From Mariprofundaceae bacterium (GTDB lineage: Bacteria > Pseudomonadota > Zetaproteobacteria > Mariprofundales > Mariprofundaceae): DNA of 64,000 nucleotides. This document shows, piece by piece, positions 44,783-54,009 of this stretch (position 1 is its first letter; every line of letters begins with the position of its first letter). The position numbers and the translations under genes are program-made. A model generated the notes under the pieces. The model did not search any database, was not told the DNA's origin, and worked only from the letters and a program-made list of their open reading frames with translations. The stretch is from positions 34,816-98,815 of the forward strand of contig WFOK01000016.1 of the NCBI GenBank assembly GCA_015488115.1. The letters run 5' to 3'.

Positions 44783-45984
44783 GTCTTTACGCTTATGAAG
44801 CCCTCGACAGGCATGGGCGGCGGCGCAAGGGCGAGGTGGAGGCGGCATCGGAACGCCTGGCCCGGCAACAGCTTAAGAAACAGGGGCTGGTGGTTCGGAG
44901 CCTTCAGGAGGTCCATCCGCAAGGGGCCGGGCGCCGCGACAAGGCTTCCCATGACCGGCTGAATGCGAGTGAGACTTCACTGTTTCTCGAGCAGCTGGCC
45001 ACGCTCGTATCGGCGGGCATGACACTTACGGAGGCACTGGAATCGATTGCCGATTCCGCTGAAAACAGGCGGTCGAGAAGGGTGGTCTTGGCCTTGCGCC
45101 AACAGATCCTGGAAGGATCCTCCCTGGCCCAGGCGCTTGCCAGTCAGCGTTTTGAGGAGGTGATCTGCAACATGGTTGCGGCCGGTGAGGAGACCGGTCA
45201 GCTTGAGGCCGTGGCGGTGCGTCTGGCCGAGCTGCTGTCGAAGCGGCAGCAACTCAAGCAGGATCTGCTGTCCGCGACCCTTTATCCGCTCATCATCCTC
45301 CTGTCCGGGTTGGGTGTGATGCTGTTTCTCCTTGCCGTCGTCGTGCCTCAGGTGGTCAGCGTTTTTGCCCACGCCGGGGCGGATTTGCCCTGGTTGACCA
45401 AGGCGGTAATTGCGCTGTCGGCATTCCTGCGGGATCATGGGAAATGGATCATGCTCCTCCTGTTGGCCTTGCTTGTCGGCTGGCACTATCTTTTCCGCAT
45501 ACCCTCATGGCGGGAAAGGCGCGACAAGGTGCTATTGAAGCTTCCTTTGTTGGGGGGGCTGTTTGCCAAGGTTGAGATGGCCCGGTTCGCCAGAACGCTT
45601 GGCATGCTGATGTCGGGCGGGGTGCCTGTGCTGGCCGCGCTTCATATTGCGAATCAGAGTTGGACCCTGATCCCATTCAGGAGGCTTGGTGAACGGGCCC
45701 GCGAACAGGTCAGGGAAGGAGGAAGCCTGTCGAGGGCGCTGGGGGGGCATGCGAGTGTTCCGCGGCTTGCTTACAGTCTCATGGACGTGGGAGAGAAGAG
45801 CGGCAGACTGGACAACATGCTGGTGCGCCTTGCGGATCATTTCGAGCGCGATGTCGCTCGTCTGCTGAAACGTTTCCTGACCATGGCCGAGCCCTTGCTG
45901 ATTCTTTTTATGGCGCTCTGCGTGGGCGCGCTCGCCATGGCCATTCTCCTGCCCATCGCCCAGATGAATGAGCTGGTTCGATGA
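44779..45984 (+). CDS. gspF: Type II secretion inner-membrane protein GspF
   Basis: A 401-residue polytopic platform protein. Two GspF-type domains are visible: FLEQLATLVSAGMTLTEALE near 66-86 and its repeat FARTLGMLMSGGVPVLAAL. Hydrophobic helices lie near 170-195, 225-240 and 375-395. The segment AMSLYAYEALDRHGRRRKG starts the family N-terminus. It overlaps the next membrane protein gene by four bases. Confidence 0.96.
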   Translation: MSLYAYEALDRHGRRRKGEVEAASERLARQQLKKQGLVVRSLQEVHPQGAGRRDKASHDRLNASETSLFLEQLATLVSAGMTLTEALESIADSAENRRSRRVVLALRQQILEGSSLAQALASQRFEEVICNMVAAGEETGQLEAVAVRLAELLSKRQQLKQDLLSATLYPLIILLSGLGVMLFLLAVVVPQVVSVFAHAGADLPWLTKAVIALSAFLRDHGKWIMLLLLALLVGWHYLFRIPSWRERRDKVLLKLPLLGGLFAKVEMARFARTLGMLMSGGVPVLAALHIANQSWTLIPFRRLGERAREQVREGGSLSRALGGHASVPRLAYSLMDVGEKSGRLDNMLVRLADHFERDVARLLKRFLTMAEPLLILFMALCVGALAMAILLPIAQMNELVR

Positions 45985-46619
45985 AAGCCGTGGCCGCCTT
46001 CATGTTCCTTCTGCTGCTTGCAAGCACCCCCGCATCGGCCGGGGAGCCTGCCTATCAGGCCGCACGCATGGCCTATGATTCGTGGATCGCCAAAGCAGCT
46101 CAGGGGGACCTTCGGACTTCCGTGGAGGGGCTGCGGCATCTGGCGGCAGGGTTGCCCGCGAACTCGATCTGGCGAGAGCGATGCCAGATGGCAGTGTTGC
46201 TGCTGGACATGCGCCGACAGAGATCGCTGCATCTTCCGGCAATGGCGATGCCATCCATGAGTTACAGGCTTGTCGAACGGAAATGGCGTCAACTGGACCA
46301 GCTGGAGTCCCCTCCGGCCAGATGGCTGGTGCTGTTTGGTGCCATGGCTGTCCCCGGAGGTGGCCATGCGATCATGGGACGATGGCATGATGCCTGGGTC
46401 TCCTTCGTCATGACAGGCTTCATGCTTTGGCTGACGCTTTGGGCCTTCAGACGCCGTATGGGGCCGGTGACGGTCTTTTTCGGGGTGCTGACTGTCTGGC
46501 TCTGGGGTGGGACCATCTTCTCGGCGCTTTCGCTTCATGAGCGTTACTTTGCCGAGCAGTACATGAACTGGTGGCAGCAGTTGTGGCTGGCTAGTGGTCT
46601 TCCGGGGAGACCCTGGTGA
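45981..46619 (+). CDS. Membrane protein of unknown function within the gsp operon
   Basis: A 212-residue protein with a signal-like N-terminus (to ASA, residue ~20), a helical segment, and a C-terminal hydrophobic block around PGGGHAIMGRWHDAW. That pattern resembles the PGxG..Y.G turn of small DUF5683/TM2-type membrane domains, but I cannot assign it. Overlaps gspF by four bases and the YidD-like gene by four bases, so all three are on one mRNA. Not a standard Gsp protein: GspA/B/N/O/S do not resemble it. Possibly a partner of the adjacent YidD-like protein. Confidence 0.6.
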   Translation: MKAVAAFMFLLLLASTPASAGEPAYQAARMAYDSWIAKAAQGDLRTSVEGLRHLAAGLPANSIWRERCQMAVLLLDMRRQRSLHLPAMAMPSMSYRLVERKWRQLDQLESPPARWLVLFGAMAVPGGGHAIMGRWHDAWVSFVMTGFMLWLTLWAFRRRMGPVTVFFGVLTVWLWGGTIFSALSLHERYFAEQYMNWWQQLWLASGLPGRPW

Positions 46620-46984
46620 TGAAACGCATGATGGCCGCCTATGCCGCGCTGGCCACCATGTCCTGGATGCTTGGCGGCATCTGGATGCCGACAGCGTTCG
46701 CACATGCGCCATCAGGGCCCATGGTTCTGCTGGTCCAGTCCTACCAGCAATGGCTGGACCCCGTGGACGGGCGTCATTGCCCATCCTATCCCGTCTGCAG
46801 CCGGTATGCGCAAGAGGCCATCGCGAGCCATGGCATGCTGGTCGGATCGTGGCTGGCCCTGGATCGGCTCATTCATGAAGGGGACGATCTTGAGCGCGGG
46901 CCGTGGGTACGTGTGCACGGGCAAAAACGACTGTATGATCCTGTTGAACGAAATGCATTCTGGTTAGGAGGACATTCATCATGA
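46616..46984 (+). CDS. YidD-like protein with an N-terminal signal sequence
   Basis: A 122-residue protein. Residues ~40-90 follow the YidD pattern (YQQWLDPVDGRHCPSYPVCSRYAQEAI, then HGMLVGSWLALDRL), with the family's two conserved cysteines. Usual YidD is ~80 residues with only an amphipathic N-terminal helix; this one begins with ~29 residues of signal-peptide type (MMKRMMAAYAALA...AFAHA) and a divergent tail. YidD assists YidC-dependent membrane insertion. Here, between gspF and gspG, it may work at the membrane with the pseudopilins, which is speculation. Confidence 0.75.
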   Translation: MMKRMMAAYAALATMSWMLGGIWMPTAFAHAPSGPMVLLVQSYQQWLDPVDGRHCPSYPVCSRYAQEAIASHGMLVGSWLALDRLIHEGDDLERGPWVRVHGQKRLYDPVERNAFWLGGHSS

Positions 46985-47382
46985 ATCAGCAACATTATGA
47001 GCGGGGGTTTACCCTTCTGGAGATCATGGTCGTCATTGTGATCATCGGCATCCTGGCAGCGCTCATCGCCCCGAGGTTTGTCGAGCGCGCCGATGAAGCC
47101 AAGGTCGAGGCGACCAAGGTCCAGATGGCCAACATTGCGCAGGCGCTGAAGCTCTACCGTCTGCAGCACGGCCATTATCCCAGTTCCAGCGAGGGACTGC
47201 AGGCGCTTGTGAATCCCGATGAGCACGGCAAGCGCTACCTGGATGAGCTGCCCAAGGATGCCTGGGGGCATGATTTCGTTTACCTGATGCCGGGCGTTCA
47301 TGGTGATTTCGACCTGATGTCCTACGGGGCGGATGGTGCGCCCGGCGGCAGCGGAGTCGATGCCGATATAGGGAACTGGTGA
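46981..47382 (+). CDS. gspG: Type II secretion major pseudopilin GspG
   Basis: A 133-residue pseudopilin. Prepilin leader ends at RG|FTLLE (cleavage after Gly9, methylated Phe10, Glu at +5). The hydrophobic helix IMVVIVIIGILAALIAPRF and the C-terminal DAWGHDFVYLMPG...YGADG signature are typical of GspG. Major subunit of the pseudopilus. A GspO/PilD peptidase gene needed for cleavage is not in the window. It overlaps the YidD-like gene by four bases. Confidence 0.97.
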   Translation: MNQQHYERGFTLLEIMVVIVIIGILAALIAPRFVERADEAKVEATKVQMANIAQALKLYRLQHGHYPSSSEGLQALVNPDEHGKRYLDELPKDAWGHDFVYLMPGVHGDFDLMSYGADGAPGGSGVDADIGNW

Positions 47383-47398
47383 AACGGGTTCCGGTTCC

Positions 47399-47911
47399 AT
47401 GGCCGGCAGGGAGGGTTCGCAAGCGGGTTGGCGTGGTTTCACGCTGATTGAAATCCTGGTGGTCATCGTGATCATGGCCGTGATTGCCGGGATTGTGGCT
47501 CCCCGGTTCGGGTTTTCCGAACGCGGGGATGTTGATGTCGAGGCGCGGCGCCTGGCGCGTATTCTTCAACTGGCCGCCGATGAGGCCGCCCTTTCCGGCT
47601 CGCCTATCCGGTGGGTTGCAGGCTCACATGATTATTGGTTCGAGAAACGGGACGAGAAAAAACGCTGGCAGCCTTTCGATGAGGGGCCCTTTCGGGAACG
47701 GAAGATGCCGCCCGAGTTGTTTCTGGAGGTCTCCGAGCAGCAGGTGCGCCATGATGAGAAGATCTGGCATGTCGTGCTTTCGCCAGTGGCGGGGGAACAT
47801 ATAACCGAGATCCATATTCGTCATGCCAGTTCGGAGCGGGAGCGCATTGTTCGCATCCGTCCCGGCGCACTTGGATGGAAGATCGACATGGTGCCGGTCC
47901 ATGCGGGCTGA
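47399..47911 (+). CDS. gspH: Type II secretion minor pseudopilin GspH
   Basis: A 170-residue minor pseudopilin with a leader ending RG|FTLIE, hydrophobic helix ILVVIVIMAVIAGIVAPRF and a C-terminal globular domain with the GspH pattern (ARRLARILQLAADEA). It is 16 bases after gspG. Leader is longer than usual at ~13 residues. Its stop overlaps the gspI start. Confidence 0.92.
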   Translation: MAGREGSQAGWRGFTLIEILVVIVIMAVIAGIVAPRFGFSERGDVDVEARRLARILQLAADEAALSGSPIRWVAGSHDYWFEKRDEKKRWQPFDEGPFRERKMPPELFLEVSEQQVRHDEKIWHVVLSPVAGEHITEIHIRHASSERERIVRIRPGALGWKIDMVPVHAG

Positions 47912-48251
47912 GCGCGGATTCACGCTCATTGAAACCTTGGTGGCGCTCGCCATTGCCGCCACGGCGCTGATCGTGCTTTCCTCACGCATGGGATCATCCG
48001 CCGATCTTCAGCGGACACTGCTTGCCCAGGCCATGGCGATCGAGGAGGCACAGAACTTGCTCAATGAACAGATGCTGGGGAAAAGGCGACTGGAACGCAG
48101 CGGTGAACGGGAGGTGTCCGGGCATACGCTTTCCTGGCGCATCTGGCACGAAAAAACGACGCAAGGCATGCTGGTGCGCCAGAATGTTGAAGTGGCCGTC
48201 GACCGGCTGGGGCTCTACTCCCTGTTCCTTTACCGCAGGGCGACACGCTGA
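47901..48251 (+). CDS. gspI: Type II secretion minor pseudopilin GspI
   Basis: A 116-residue minor pseudopilin. The leader is very short, MRAERG|FTLIETLVAL, and the pseudopilin helix follows; AQNLLNEQ and WRIWHEK are of GspI type. ATG 47901 lies inside gspH (11-base overlap), the tight spacing typical of gspHIJK. It would form the tip complex with GspJ and GspK. Confidence 0.92.
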   Translation: MRAERGFTLIETLVALAIAATALIVLSSRMGSSADLQRTLLAQAMAIEEAQNLLNEQMLGKRRLERSGEREVSGHTLSWRIWHEKTTQGMLVRQNVEVAVDRLGLYSLFLYRRATR

Positions 48252-48832
48252 TGAGCCGGGCGCGCGGGTTTACCCTGATCGAGCTGCTGATGTCGCTGGT
48301 TGTCCTCGGCCTGGTGGTGGCATTGACCTATGCCGCGATCGAGCCTGCGGGTGAGGGCTTCAAGCGTCTTCAGGATGTCCGGGATGATCTGGCTGGAGAG
48401 CTTGGTCTGGGCTGGCGTCTTCGCGAGGATCTGGCGCATGTCATGCCGCCCGCCCGGGACAGGGGACCATTCAGTCTGAGCAATGACAATCGCGGCGAAA
48501 ACGCATTTGATGAGCTTGTTCTCGTCGTTGCCGACCCAGCGCGGCCGGGGCTAAGCGAAGTGCGTTATTTCATCGATGAGGAGCGGGGTCGGCTCATCCG
48601 TTCAAGCCGTTACTGGAATGCCCGCGAACGTGGGGGGACTGTTGACGTTTCTCTCGGAGCAGTGCGGTCCTTTGATGTGGAGTTCATGGACGGCAAGGGT
48701 CACTGGCACCAGCGCTGGCATGCGGAACAGGGGACATTCATCTGGCCCCGCGCCATTCGTGTCCGCATCCGTGACCATCGGGGGCGGGAAAGGACGTTCC
48801 TCGTGCCCATGCTGCAGGGGCGGCAATTGTGA
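48251..48832 (+). CDS. gspJ: Type II secretion minor pseudopilin GspJ
   Basis: A 193-residue minor pseudopilin with the leader MSRARG|FTLIELLMSL, hydrophobic helix, and a globular GspJ domain (LREDLAHVMPPARDRG, RYFIDEERGRLIRSSRYW). The stop/start junction with gspI shares one base (TGATG). Tip component of the pseudopilus. Confidence 0.92.
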   Translation: MSRARGFTLIELLMSLVVLGLVVALTYAAIEPAGEGFKRLQDVRDDLAGELGLGWRLREDLAHVMPPARDRGPFSLSNDNRGENAFDELVLVVADPARPGLSEVRYFIDEERGRLIRSSRYWNARERGGTVDVSLGAVRSFDVEFMDGKGHWHQRWHAEQGTFIWPRAIRVRIRDHRGRERTFLVPMLQGRQL

Positions 48833-49746
48833 ACGAGCGCGGCATGGCCCTGTTGATCGTCCTTGGATTGGTGGCGTTGATTTCTGCCTGGGCCGTGGAG
48901 GCCAGCTATGAAGACATGATCGAATTGCGGCGGGCCCAGAATGTGCAGGATCTTGTTCGCGCCCGCATGGCTTGTCTTTCCGGTCTGAATCTGGCGGCGC
49001 AACTGTTGCTTGATGACCAAAGAAGGGGGAAATCAGATGATCTGATGGAAAAATGGGCCAGACCAATGCCTGTCTTCGAGATCGATGAGGGAAGGGTATG
49101 GATCCGCATCGAGGACGTTGAGCGATATGTCGAGCTGGGTCTGCTCATGGATGGGCAGGGGCGTCCGGACCCAGCAAGGCTCCAGCGGGTGAGGCAATGG
49201 TTCTCGGCGCATGGGTTTGATGCCGCCAAGGTGGACGCTCTAGTCGACTGGATGGATGCCGATGCCAATGCGTCCGGACCGGGCGGAGCTGAGGACCCCT
49301 CGTATTATGAGCGCCCCTATCATGTTCCCAACCGTCCCTTGGTGCTCTGGAATGAGATCCGCCAGATCAGGGGGTTTGAGGATGGCAGGATTCAGAAGGC
49401 CATGGCCGGGATCTTCTTCACGATTCCTGTTTTCGCAGCAAAGCGGCCGGAGATCAACATTAATACGACATCTGTTGATGCGCTGCTTGTTGCTTTTCCG
49501 TCCCTGAGCCGGGCCGATGCGGAACGCCTGATCGATGGTCGTCCCTATCATGATGTTCGGCAGGCGTTGCAGCTTGTGCCCCAGATCGGGAAGAAGGGGG
49601 GTGTGCGCTTGAGTATACGCAGTCGCTACTTTATCGTAACGACGAAGGCGGCGTTTGGACGGGCTCATTACGGTGAACGGTTCCTGGTCGAACGCGATCG
49701 CAAAGGCGTCCGGCTGCTGACCAGGGAAAGGGTGGTTGACGAATGA
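48829..49746 (+). CDS. gspK: Type II secretion minor pseudopilin GspK
   Basis: A 305-residue protein, larger than other pseudopilins. Leader MNERG|MALLIVLGL lacks Glu at +5, as is known for GspK. The domain includes the helical insertion and SAM-like motif (NINTTSVDALLVAFPSLSRADAERLI). It caps the pseudopilus tip. Overlaps with gspJ and gspL by four bases each. Confidence 0.94.
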   Translation: MNERGMALLIVLGLVALISAWAVEASYEDMIELRRAQNVQDLVRARMACLSGLNLAAQLLLDDQRRGKSDDLMEKWARPMPVFEIDEGRVWIRIEDVERYVELGLLMDGQGRPDPARLQRVRQWFSAHGFDAAKVDALVDWMDADANASGPGGAEDPSYYERPYHVPNRPLVLWNEIRQIRGFEDGRIQKAMAGIFFTIPVFAAKRPEININTTSVDALLVAFPSLSRADAERLIDGRPYHDVRQALQLVPQIGKKGGVRLSIRSRYFIVTTKAAFGRAHYGERFLVERDRKGVRLLTRERVVDE

Positions 49747-51002
49747 CATCGGCGCAGGAAAGCAGCGGCGGCGCGGTCCTCTACTTTGACCGCCAACAAT
49801 GGCACGGCTGGGTCAATGAAACGGATCACCCGCTTGGCGAGGACCTTGCTTCGGCATTGCAGCAGCTTGACGGCAACGTCATTAGCGCCGTAATCCTTCC
49901 TCTGGAATCGCTGCTCGTGCGATCGTTCTGCCTTCCTCTGGCCTCCCCCCGACTCGTGGATGAGGCCGTCCTGGCCCAGGAGATCGAGGATTCCACCAAT
50001 GAAAGCAGCAGCCAGTGGTGGCTGGCCTGGCAGGCGGGCAGGCTTGATGAGAATGTCGCCGGCTTGCTGCTTGGCATGCCAGCGGCATGGCAGTCCACGC
50101 TCAAGCAGAGCAAGCAGGCCAGCATGGCCCAACCCGTGGCTGCTGATGCGGAGCTGCGATTGAGCCGATGGCTTGATGAACGAGGCGGCAGCATGGCCGT
50201 GATCGATGCGGATGCCACAGGCGTTTTTTTCGGTTTCTGGCGCGAAGGCATCTGCCTGGGCATGAGGCGCCTGAACCGCGGAGGGCGGACGGACGAGGAA
50301 CTCTGTACCGAAGTGCAGGCGAGTCTGCGGGCAATGGGATGGAGTGAGCGGGACGTGATGACGGGTCGCCTGTCAACGAAGCTTCGGGAGTATCTGCACG
50401 GGGATTGGCGCGGGAAAGTCGTGGACGACGACAGTCTACCTCCCCGATGGATGGAAACCCTGCGTGCATGCAAGCCTGGAAATGCCTGCACGCTCGGATT
50501 CAGACGCGGCCATTGGCGGGTTTCCGGGCGGGGCCTGTGGTCGGGTGAAGGCGTTCAATGGCGCAGATCAATGCTTCTGGCATGCGCCGCCGCCGTGTTT
50601 TGGCTGTTGAGCTACGGCATACAATACGTCTATTTTCAGCATCGGATTGCCGGGTACCAAAAGCAGATCCTGACCGTCTTTCACGAAGCCTTGCCCGATG
50701 AGCCTGTTATTGATCCGCTGGCGCAGTTGCGGCGCAAGGGCAGGGGGGCGCAGGCCGATGTTCATGGCAAGCATTTGCTCGAGGCCCTGGCCGCACTTTC
50801 TCGCGTGTTCGCCGAGATTCCATGGACCATGTCCTCTTTCCGGTTTGCCGATGGTGCTTTCGAGATTCGAGGCGAGATCGATTCGCTGGATGCGCTCAAT
50901 GCGCTGCAGGAAAAGCTTCAAAAGGCGCTGGACCGGCGCGTCAAGATAGCCGATACCGAGCTCTCGGGCGGCAAGGTCGCCTTCAGGATGGTGTGGTCAT
51001 GA
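49743..51002 (+). CDS. gspL: Type II secretion protein GspL
   Basis: A 419-residue inner-membrane platform protein. The N-terminal ~270 residues are a cytoplasmic actin-like domain that contacts GspE. The membrane helix SMLLACAAAVFWLLSYGI lies near residues 277-294, followed by a periplasmic ferredoxin-like domain. Sequence is poorly conserved, as usual for GspL; the assignment is strengthened by its position between gspK and gspM. Confidence 0.9.
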   Translation: MTSAQESSGGAVLYFDRQQWHGWVNETDHPLGEDLASALQQLDGNVISAVILPLESLLVRSFCLPLASPRLVDEAVLAQEIEDSTNESSSQWWLAWQAGRLDENVAGLLLGMPAAWQSTLKQSKQASMAQPVAADAELRLSRWLDERGGSMAVIDADATGVFFGFWREGICLGMRRLNRGGRTDEELCTEVQASLRAMGWSERDVMTGRLSTKLREYLHGDWRGKVVDDDSLPPRWMETLRACKPGNACTLGFRRGHWRVSGRGLWSGEGVQWRRSMLLACAAAVFWLLSYGIQYVYFQHRIAGYQKQILTVFHEALPDEPVIDPLAQLRRKGRGAQADVHGKHLLEALAALSRVFAEIPWTMSSFRFADGAFEIRGEIDSLDALNALQEKLQKALDRRVKIADTELSGGKVAFRMVWS

Positions 51003-51514
51003 AGCGTTCCCATTTTGTCCGTAGTCTCAGGGATCGCGTTCTTCCCTGGTGGGAGGCGCGGAATGAAAGAGAGAGGCATGTGCTGCAACTGGGCGCACTC
51101 GTGGTCTTCCTGTCGGTCGCCATTTTCAGTTTTGCCCTTCCCTTGCGCGAGCGGGTGGTCGAGATGCGCAATCAATTGCCCCGGATGGCAGAGCAGGCGG
51201 CCGAGGCCAAGCGAATGGCCGAGTTCATCCAGCAGCATCGGGAGACAACGGCCAAGCCCAAGGGCTCATTGATGGCCAGGGTGGAGCAGGCGAGCAAGCA
51301 ATGGGCCATTCGGAAGCAACTGGTTCATCTCCGCCCGGTTTCACAGGAACAAGGACGGCAGATGCTGGAGCTTCAGTTTCAGAATGTTTCCTACTCCCGC
51401 TTCATCCGCTTCCTGAATGCCATGCTGGCACAGGGGGATGAGGTGGTTTTCCTGCAATTGCAGGCGGCTGCGGAGACGGGCCATGTCCATGTTCGCCTGA
51501 AGCTAGCGGGCTGA
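50999..51514 (+). CDS. gspM: Type II secretion protein GspM
   Basis: A 171-residue bitopic inner-membrane protein. Cytoplasmic N-terminus (RSLRDRVLPWWEARNERERH) then helix VLQLGALVVFLSVAIFSFALPL and a periplasmic coiled/ferredoxin-like region. ATG 50999 overlaps the gspL stop by four bases. The last recognisable gene of the operon; no gspN or gspO follows. Sequence similarity is low, but size, helix and position fit GspM. Confidence 0.88.
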   Translation: MKRSHFVRSLRDRVLPWWEARNERERHVLQLGALVVFLSVAIFSFALPLRERVVEMRNQLPRMAEQAAEAKRMAEFIQQHRETTAKPKGSLMARVEQASKQWAIRKQLVHLRPVSQEQGRQMLELQFQNVSYSRFIRFLNAMLAQGDEVVFLQLQAAAETGHVHVRLKLAG

Positions 51515-51600
51515 GCCGGAAGCGCCTTTTTCCGCGCGGGCAGCTTGGGGGATTTGCTCAGAGCGCTCGTCATGCGCCTGCGACTGGCTTAAGTTTCGCC

Positions 51601-52854
51601 ATGATGGCATATCGTCGGAAAAGACAGGTTTACGCCTGGGCGCTTTATGACTGGGCGAACTCGGCCTATGCAACGGCTGTCATGGCCGGCTTTTTCCCGC
51701 TGTTTTTCAAGGAATACTGGTCCGGGGGCATGGCTGCCAGCGAAAGCACCTTTTGGCTTGGCCTGACCAATGCGGTGGGCGCTTTGCTGATAGCCATCCT
51801 GGCGCCGGTTCTCGGGGCGATGGCCGATCAGGGCGGATTGAAGAGGCGGATGCTGCTCGGGTTTACGGCCTTGGGAATCGTGACCACCGCAGCCTTGTTC
51901 CTGATCGGACAGGGGGCCTGGATATGGGCCCTGATCATCTATTTGCTGGGCGCCCTGGGGTTTTCCGGTGCGAACATTTTTTATGATGCCCTGATCGTGG
52001 ATGTCGCCGACAAGCGGGAGCTCGATCGGGCTTCCGCGTTGGGCTATGGCCTGGGTTACATCGGGGGGGGCGCGCTGTTCGCCTTTGATGTATGGATGGT
52101 CAAGAGCCCGGAAATGTTTGGCTTGCTGAACAGTGCCGAGGCCGTCCGCTGGTCCTTCATCAGCGTGGCCGTCTGGTGGGCCGTGTTCACGTTGCCCATG
52201 GGGCTGTGGGTGAGGGAACGCAAGCCAAGGGAAAGGATCAGCCTTCGGGAAGCCAGCCGCAATGGATTTCGGCAACTGCTGGACACGTTTCACCATCTGC
52301 GCGGGCTGAGGTCCGTATGGCTGTTTTTGCTGGCCTATTTCTTCTATATCGACGGGGTGAACACCGTTGCGCGCATGGCGGTCGATTACGGCCTTTCATT
52401 GGGGTTTACCGCCCAGGTGCTGATGACGGCTCTGCTGCTGACTCAGTTCATTGCCTTTCCCGCAGCCATCGCGCTTGGATGGGCGGGTGACAGGTTTGGC
52501 GCCAAGCCCGTGCTGCTGCTTTCGATCCTGGTTTATGCGCTTGTCTGCATTTGGAGTTCAACCATGGAGCATGAGCGGGATTTCTATGTACTTGCCTTGG
52601 CCATCGGTCTTGTCATGGGGGGAATCCAGTCTCTTTCGCGTTCCATGTATGCGCGCATGATTCCATCGCAGCAATCGGCTGAATTCTTCGGCTTCTTCAA
52701 TATGCTCGGGAAATTCTCGGCGGTTCTGGGGCCAGCCCTGATGGGCGTGTCCAGCATGCTGTCCGGCAGTGCGCGCGTCTCGATCATCGTCATCGTGCTG
52801 CTGTTTGTGATCGGCGCCACCTTGCTGATCTGCGTCCAAGATGAGCGCGCATGA
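51601..52854 (+). CDS. UMF1-family MFS transporter
   Basis: A 417-residue polytopic protein. The N-terminal YAWALYDWANSAYATAVMAGFFPLFF is the strong UMF1/Atg22-like signature. It has about 12 hydrophobic segments. Substrate is unknown in bacteria (amino acids or peptides suspected). It is separated from gspM by 86 bases and ends at a bidirectional terminator shared with fba. No partner gene is evident. Confidence 0.92.
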   Translation: MMAYRRKRQVYAWALYDWANSAYATAVMAGFFPLFFKEYWSGGMAASESTFWLGLTNAVGALLIAILAPVLGAMADQGGLKRRMLLGFTALGIVTTAALFLIGQGAWIWALIIYLLGALGFSGANIFYDALIVDVADKRELDRASALGYGLGYIGGGALFAFDVWMVKSPEMFGLLNSAEAVRWSFISVAVWWAVFTLPMGLWVRERKPRERISLREASRNGFRQLLDTFHHLRGLRSVWLFLLAYFFYIDGVNTVARMAVDYGLSLGFTAQVLMTALLLTQFIAFPAAIALGWAGDRFGAKPVLLLSILVYALVCIWSSTMEHERDFYVLALAIGLVMGGIQSLSRSMYARMIPSQQSAEFFGFFNMLGKFSAVLGPALMGVSSMLSGSARVSIIVIVLLFVIGATLLICVQDERA

Positions 52855-52871
52855 CGTGCGTGCAAAGCAAA

Positions 52872-52899
52872 AGCGGGGCCCTGCAGGGCCCCGCTTTTT
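52872..52899. terminator. Bidirectional Rho-independent terminator
   Basis: A 10-bp perfect stem AGCGGGGCCC / GGGCCCCGCT with loop TGCA is flanked by T5 on the right and A4 on the left. It lies between the convergent UMF1 transporter and fba and would end both transcripts. Confidence 0.92.
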
Positions 52900-52911
52900 C
52901 ATGGTCATGCA

Positions 52912-53949
52912 TCAGCCATAAAAGCTGATCATTTCCTCCAGGCGCTTCGGCTTGATCTTGTCCGCCTGGTCGGCCGAGCCGAATGCGATGTAGCGGGCCT
53001 TGCAGATTTCCTTCATGGCATCCTTGGCTGCAGCATAATACTTCCGGGGGTCGAAATTGGACCGGTTCTCGGCCAGATAGCGCCGGATCGCGCCCGTGGA
53101 AGCCATGCGCAGGTCGGTGTCAATGTTTACCTTGCGCACACCATGCCGAATGCCCTCGATGATTTCCTCCACGGGGACGCCATAGGTTTCGCCCATGTCT
53201 CCGCCGTACTCATTGATGATCTTCAGCCAGTCCTGAGGCACCGAGGACGATCCATGCATGACCAGGTGCGTGTTCGGGATCTTTGCGTGGATCTCCTTGA
53301 TACGGTCGATGGCCAGAATGTCGCCTGTCGGCGGACGTGTGAACTTGTATGCCCCATGGCTGGTGCCGATGGCAATGGCAAGCGCGTCCACGCCGGTTTG
53401 CTCGACAAAATCCCGGGCCTCATCCGGATCGGTAAGCAGCTGCGAATGGTCAAGCGTGCCCTCGGCGCCAACGCCGTCCTCCTCGCCAGCCTGACCGGTC
53501 TCCAGCGAGCCCAGGCAGCCCAGCTCGCCCTCGACCGAGACGCCTCCGGCGTGAGCCATTTCGACGACCTTGCGGGTGACCTCGACGTTGTACTCATAGC
53601 TGGAAGGCGTCTTCCCGTCCTCCATCAGCGAGCCGTCCATCATGACGGAGGTGAAGCCGGACTGGATGGAGCGCAGGCACACGGCAGGCGAGGTGCCGTG
53701 GTCCTGATGCATGACGACGGGAATGTGCGGATACTGCTCAACCGCAGCCTGAATCAGATGGCGCAGGAAAGGTTCGCCAGCATACTTGCGAGCGCCGGCG
53801 GAACCCTGCATGATGACCGGCGAATTCACTTCGTCGGCGGCTTCCATGATGGCCTGAACCTGTTCCATGTTGTTGACATTGAATGCCGGCATGCCATAAC
53901 CGTTTTCGGCTGCATGGTCCAGCAACTGTCTCATCGATATTAGAGCCAT
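52912..53949 (-). CDS. fba: Class II fructose-bisphosphate aldolase
   Basis: A 345-residue zinc aldolase of the CbbA type, cleaving and forming fructose 1,6-bisphosphate and, in the Calvin cycle, sedoheptulose 1,7-bisphosphate. Metal and catalytic motifs are [30 protein letters not shown] and [10 protein letters not shown]. It begins with GAGGAAAG upstream of ATG. Last gene of the minus-strand carbon cluster, 60 bases downstream of pyk. Length and motifs match the Calvin-cycle aldolases of autotrophic proteobacteria. Confidence 0.96.
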   Translation of the reverse strand: MALISMRQLLDHAAENGYGMPAFNVNNMEQVQAIMEAADEVNSPVIMQGSAGARKYAGEPFLRHLIQAAVEQYPHIPVVMHQDHGTSPAVCLRSIQSGFTSVMMDGSLMEDGKTPSSYEYNVEVTRKVVEMAHAGGVSVEGELGCLGSLETGQAGEEDGVGAEGTLDHSQLLTDPDEARDFVEQTGVDALAIAIGTSHGAYKFTRPPTGDILAIDRIKEIHAKIPNTHLVMHGSSSVPQDWLKIINEYGGDMGETYGVPVEEIIEGIRHGVRKVNIDTDLRMASTGAIRRYLAENRSNFDPRKYYAAAKDAMKEICKARYIAFGSADQADKIKPKRLEEMISFYG

Positions 53950-54009
53950 TCTTTCCTCCTTTTGAATGCAGGCCTGACGGCCTTGAAGCTTGTCACAGTG
54001 CCTTTTCTA

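Noticed and set aside
51515..51600. Terminator after gspM
   Set aside because: The short T-run at 51525-51530 has no stem before it.
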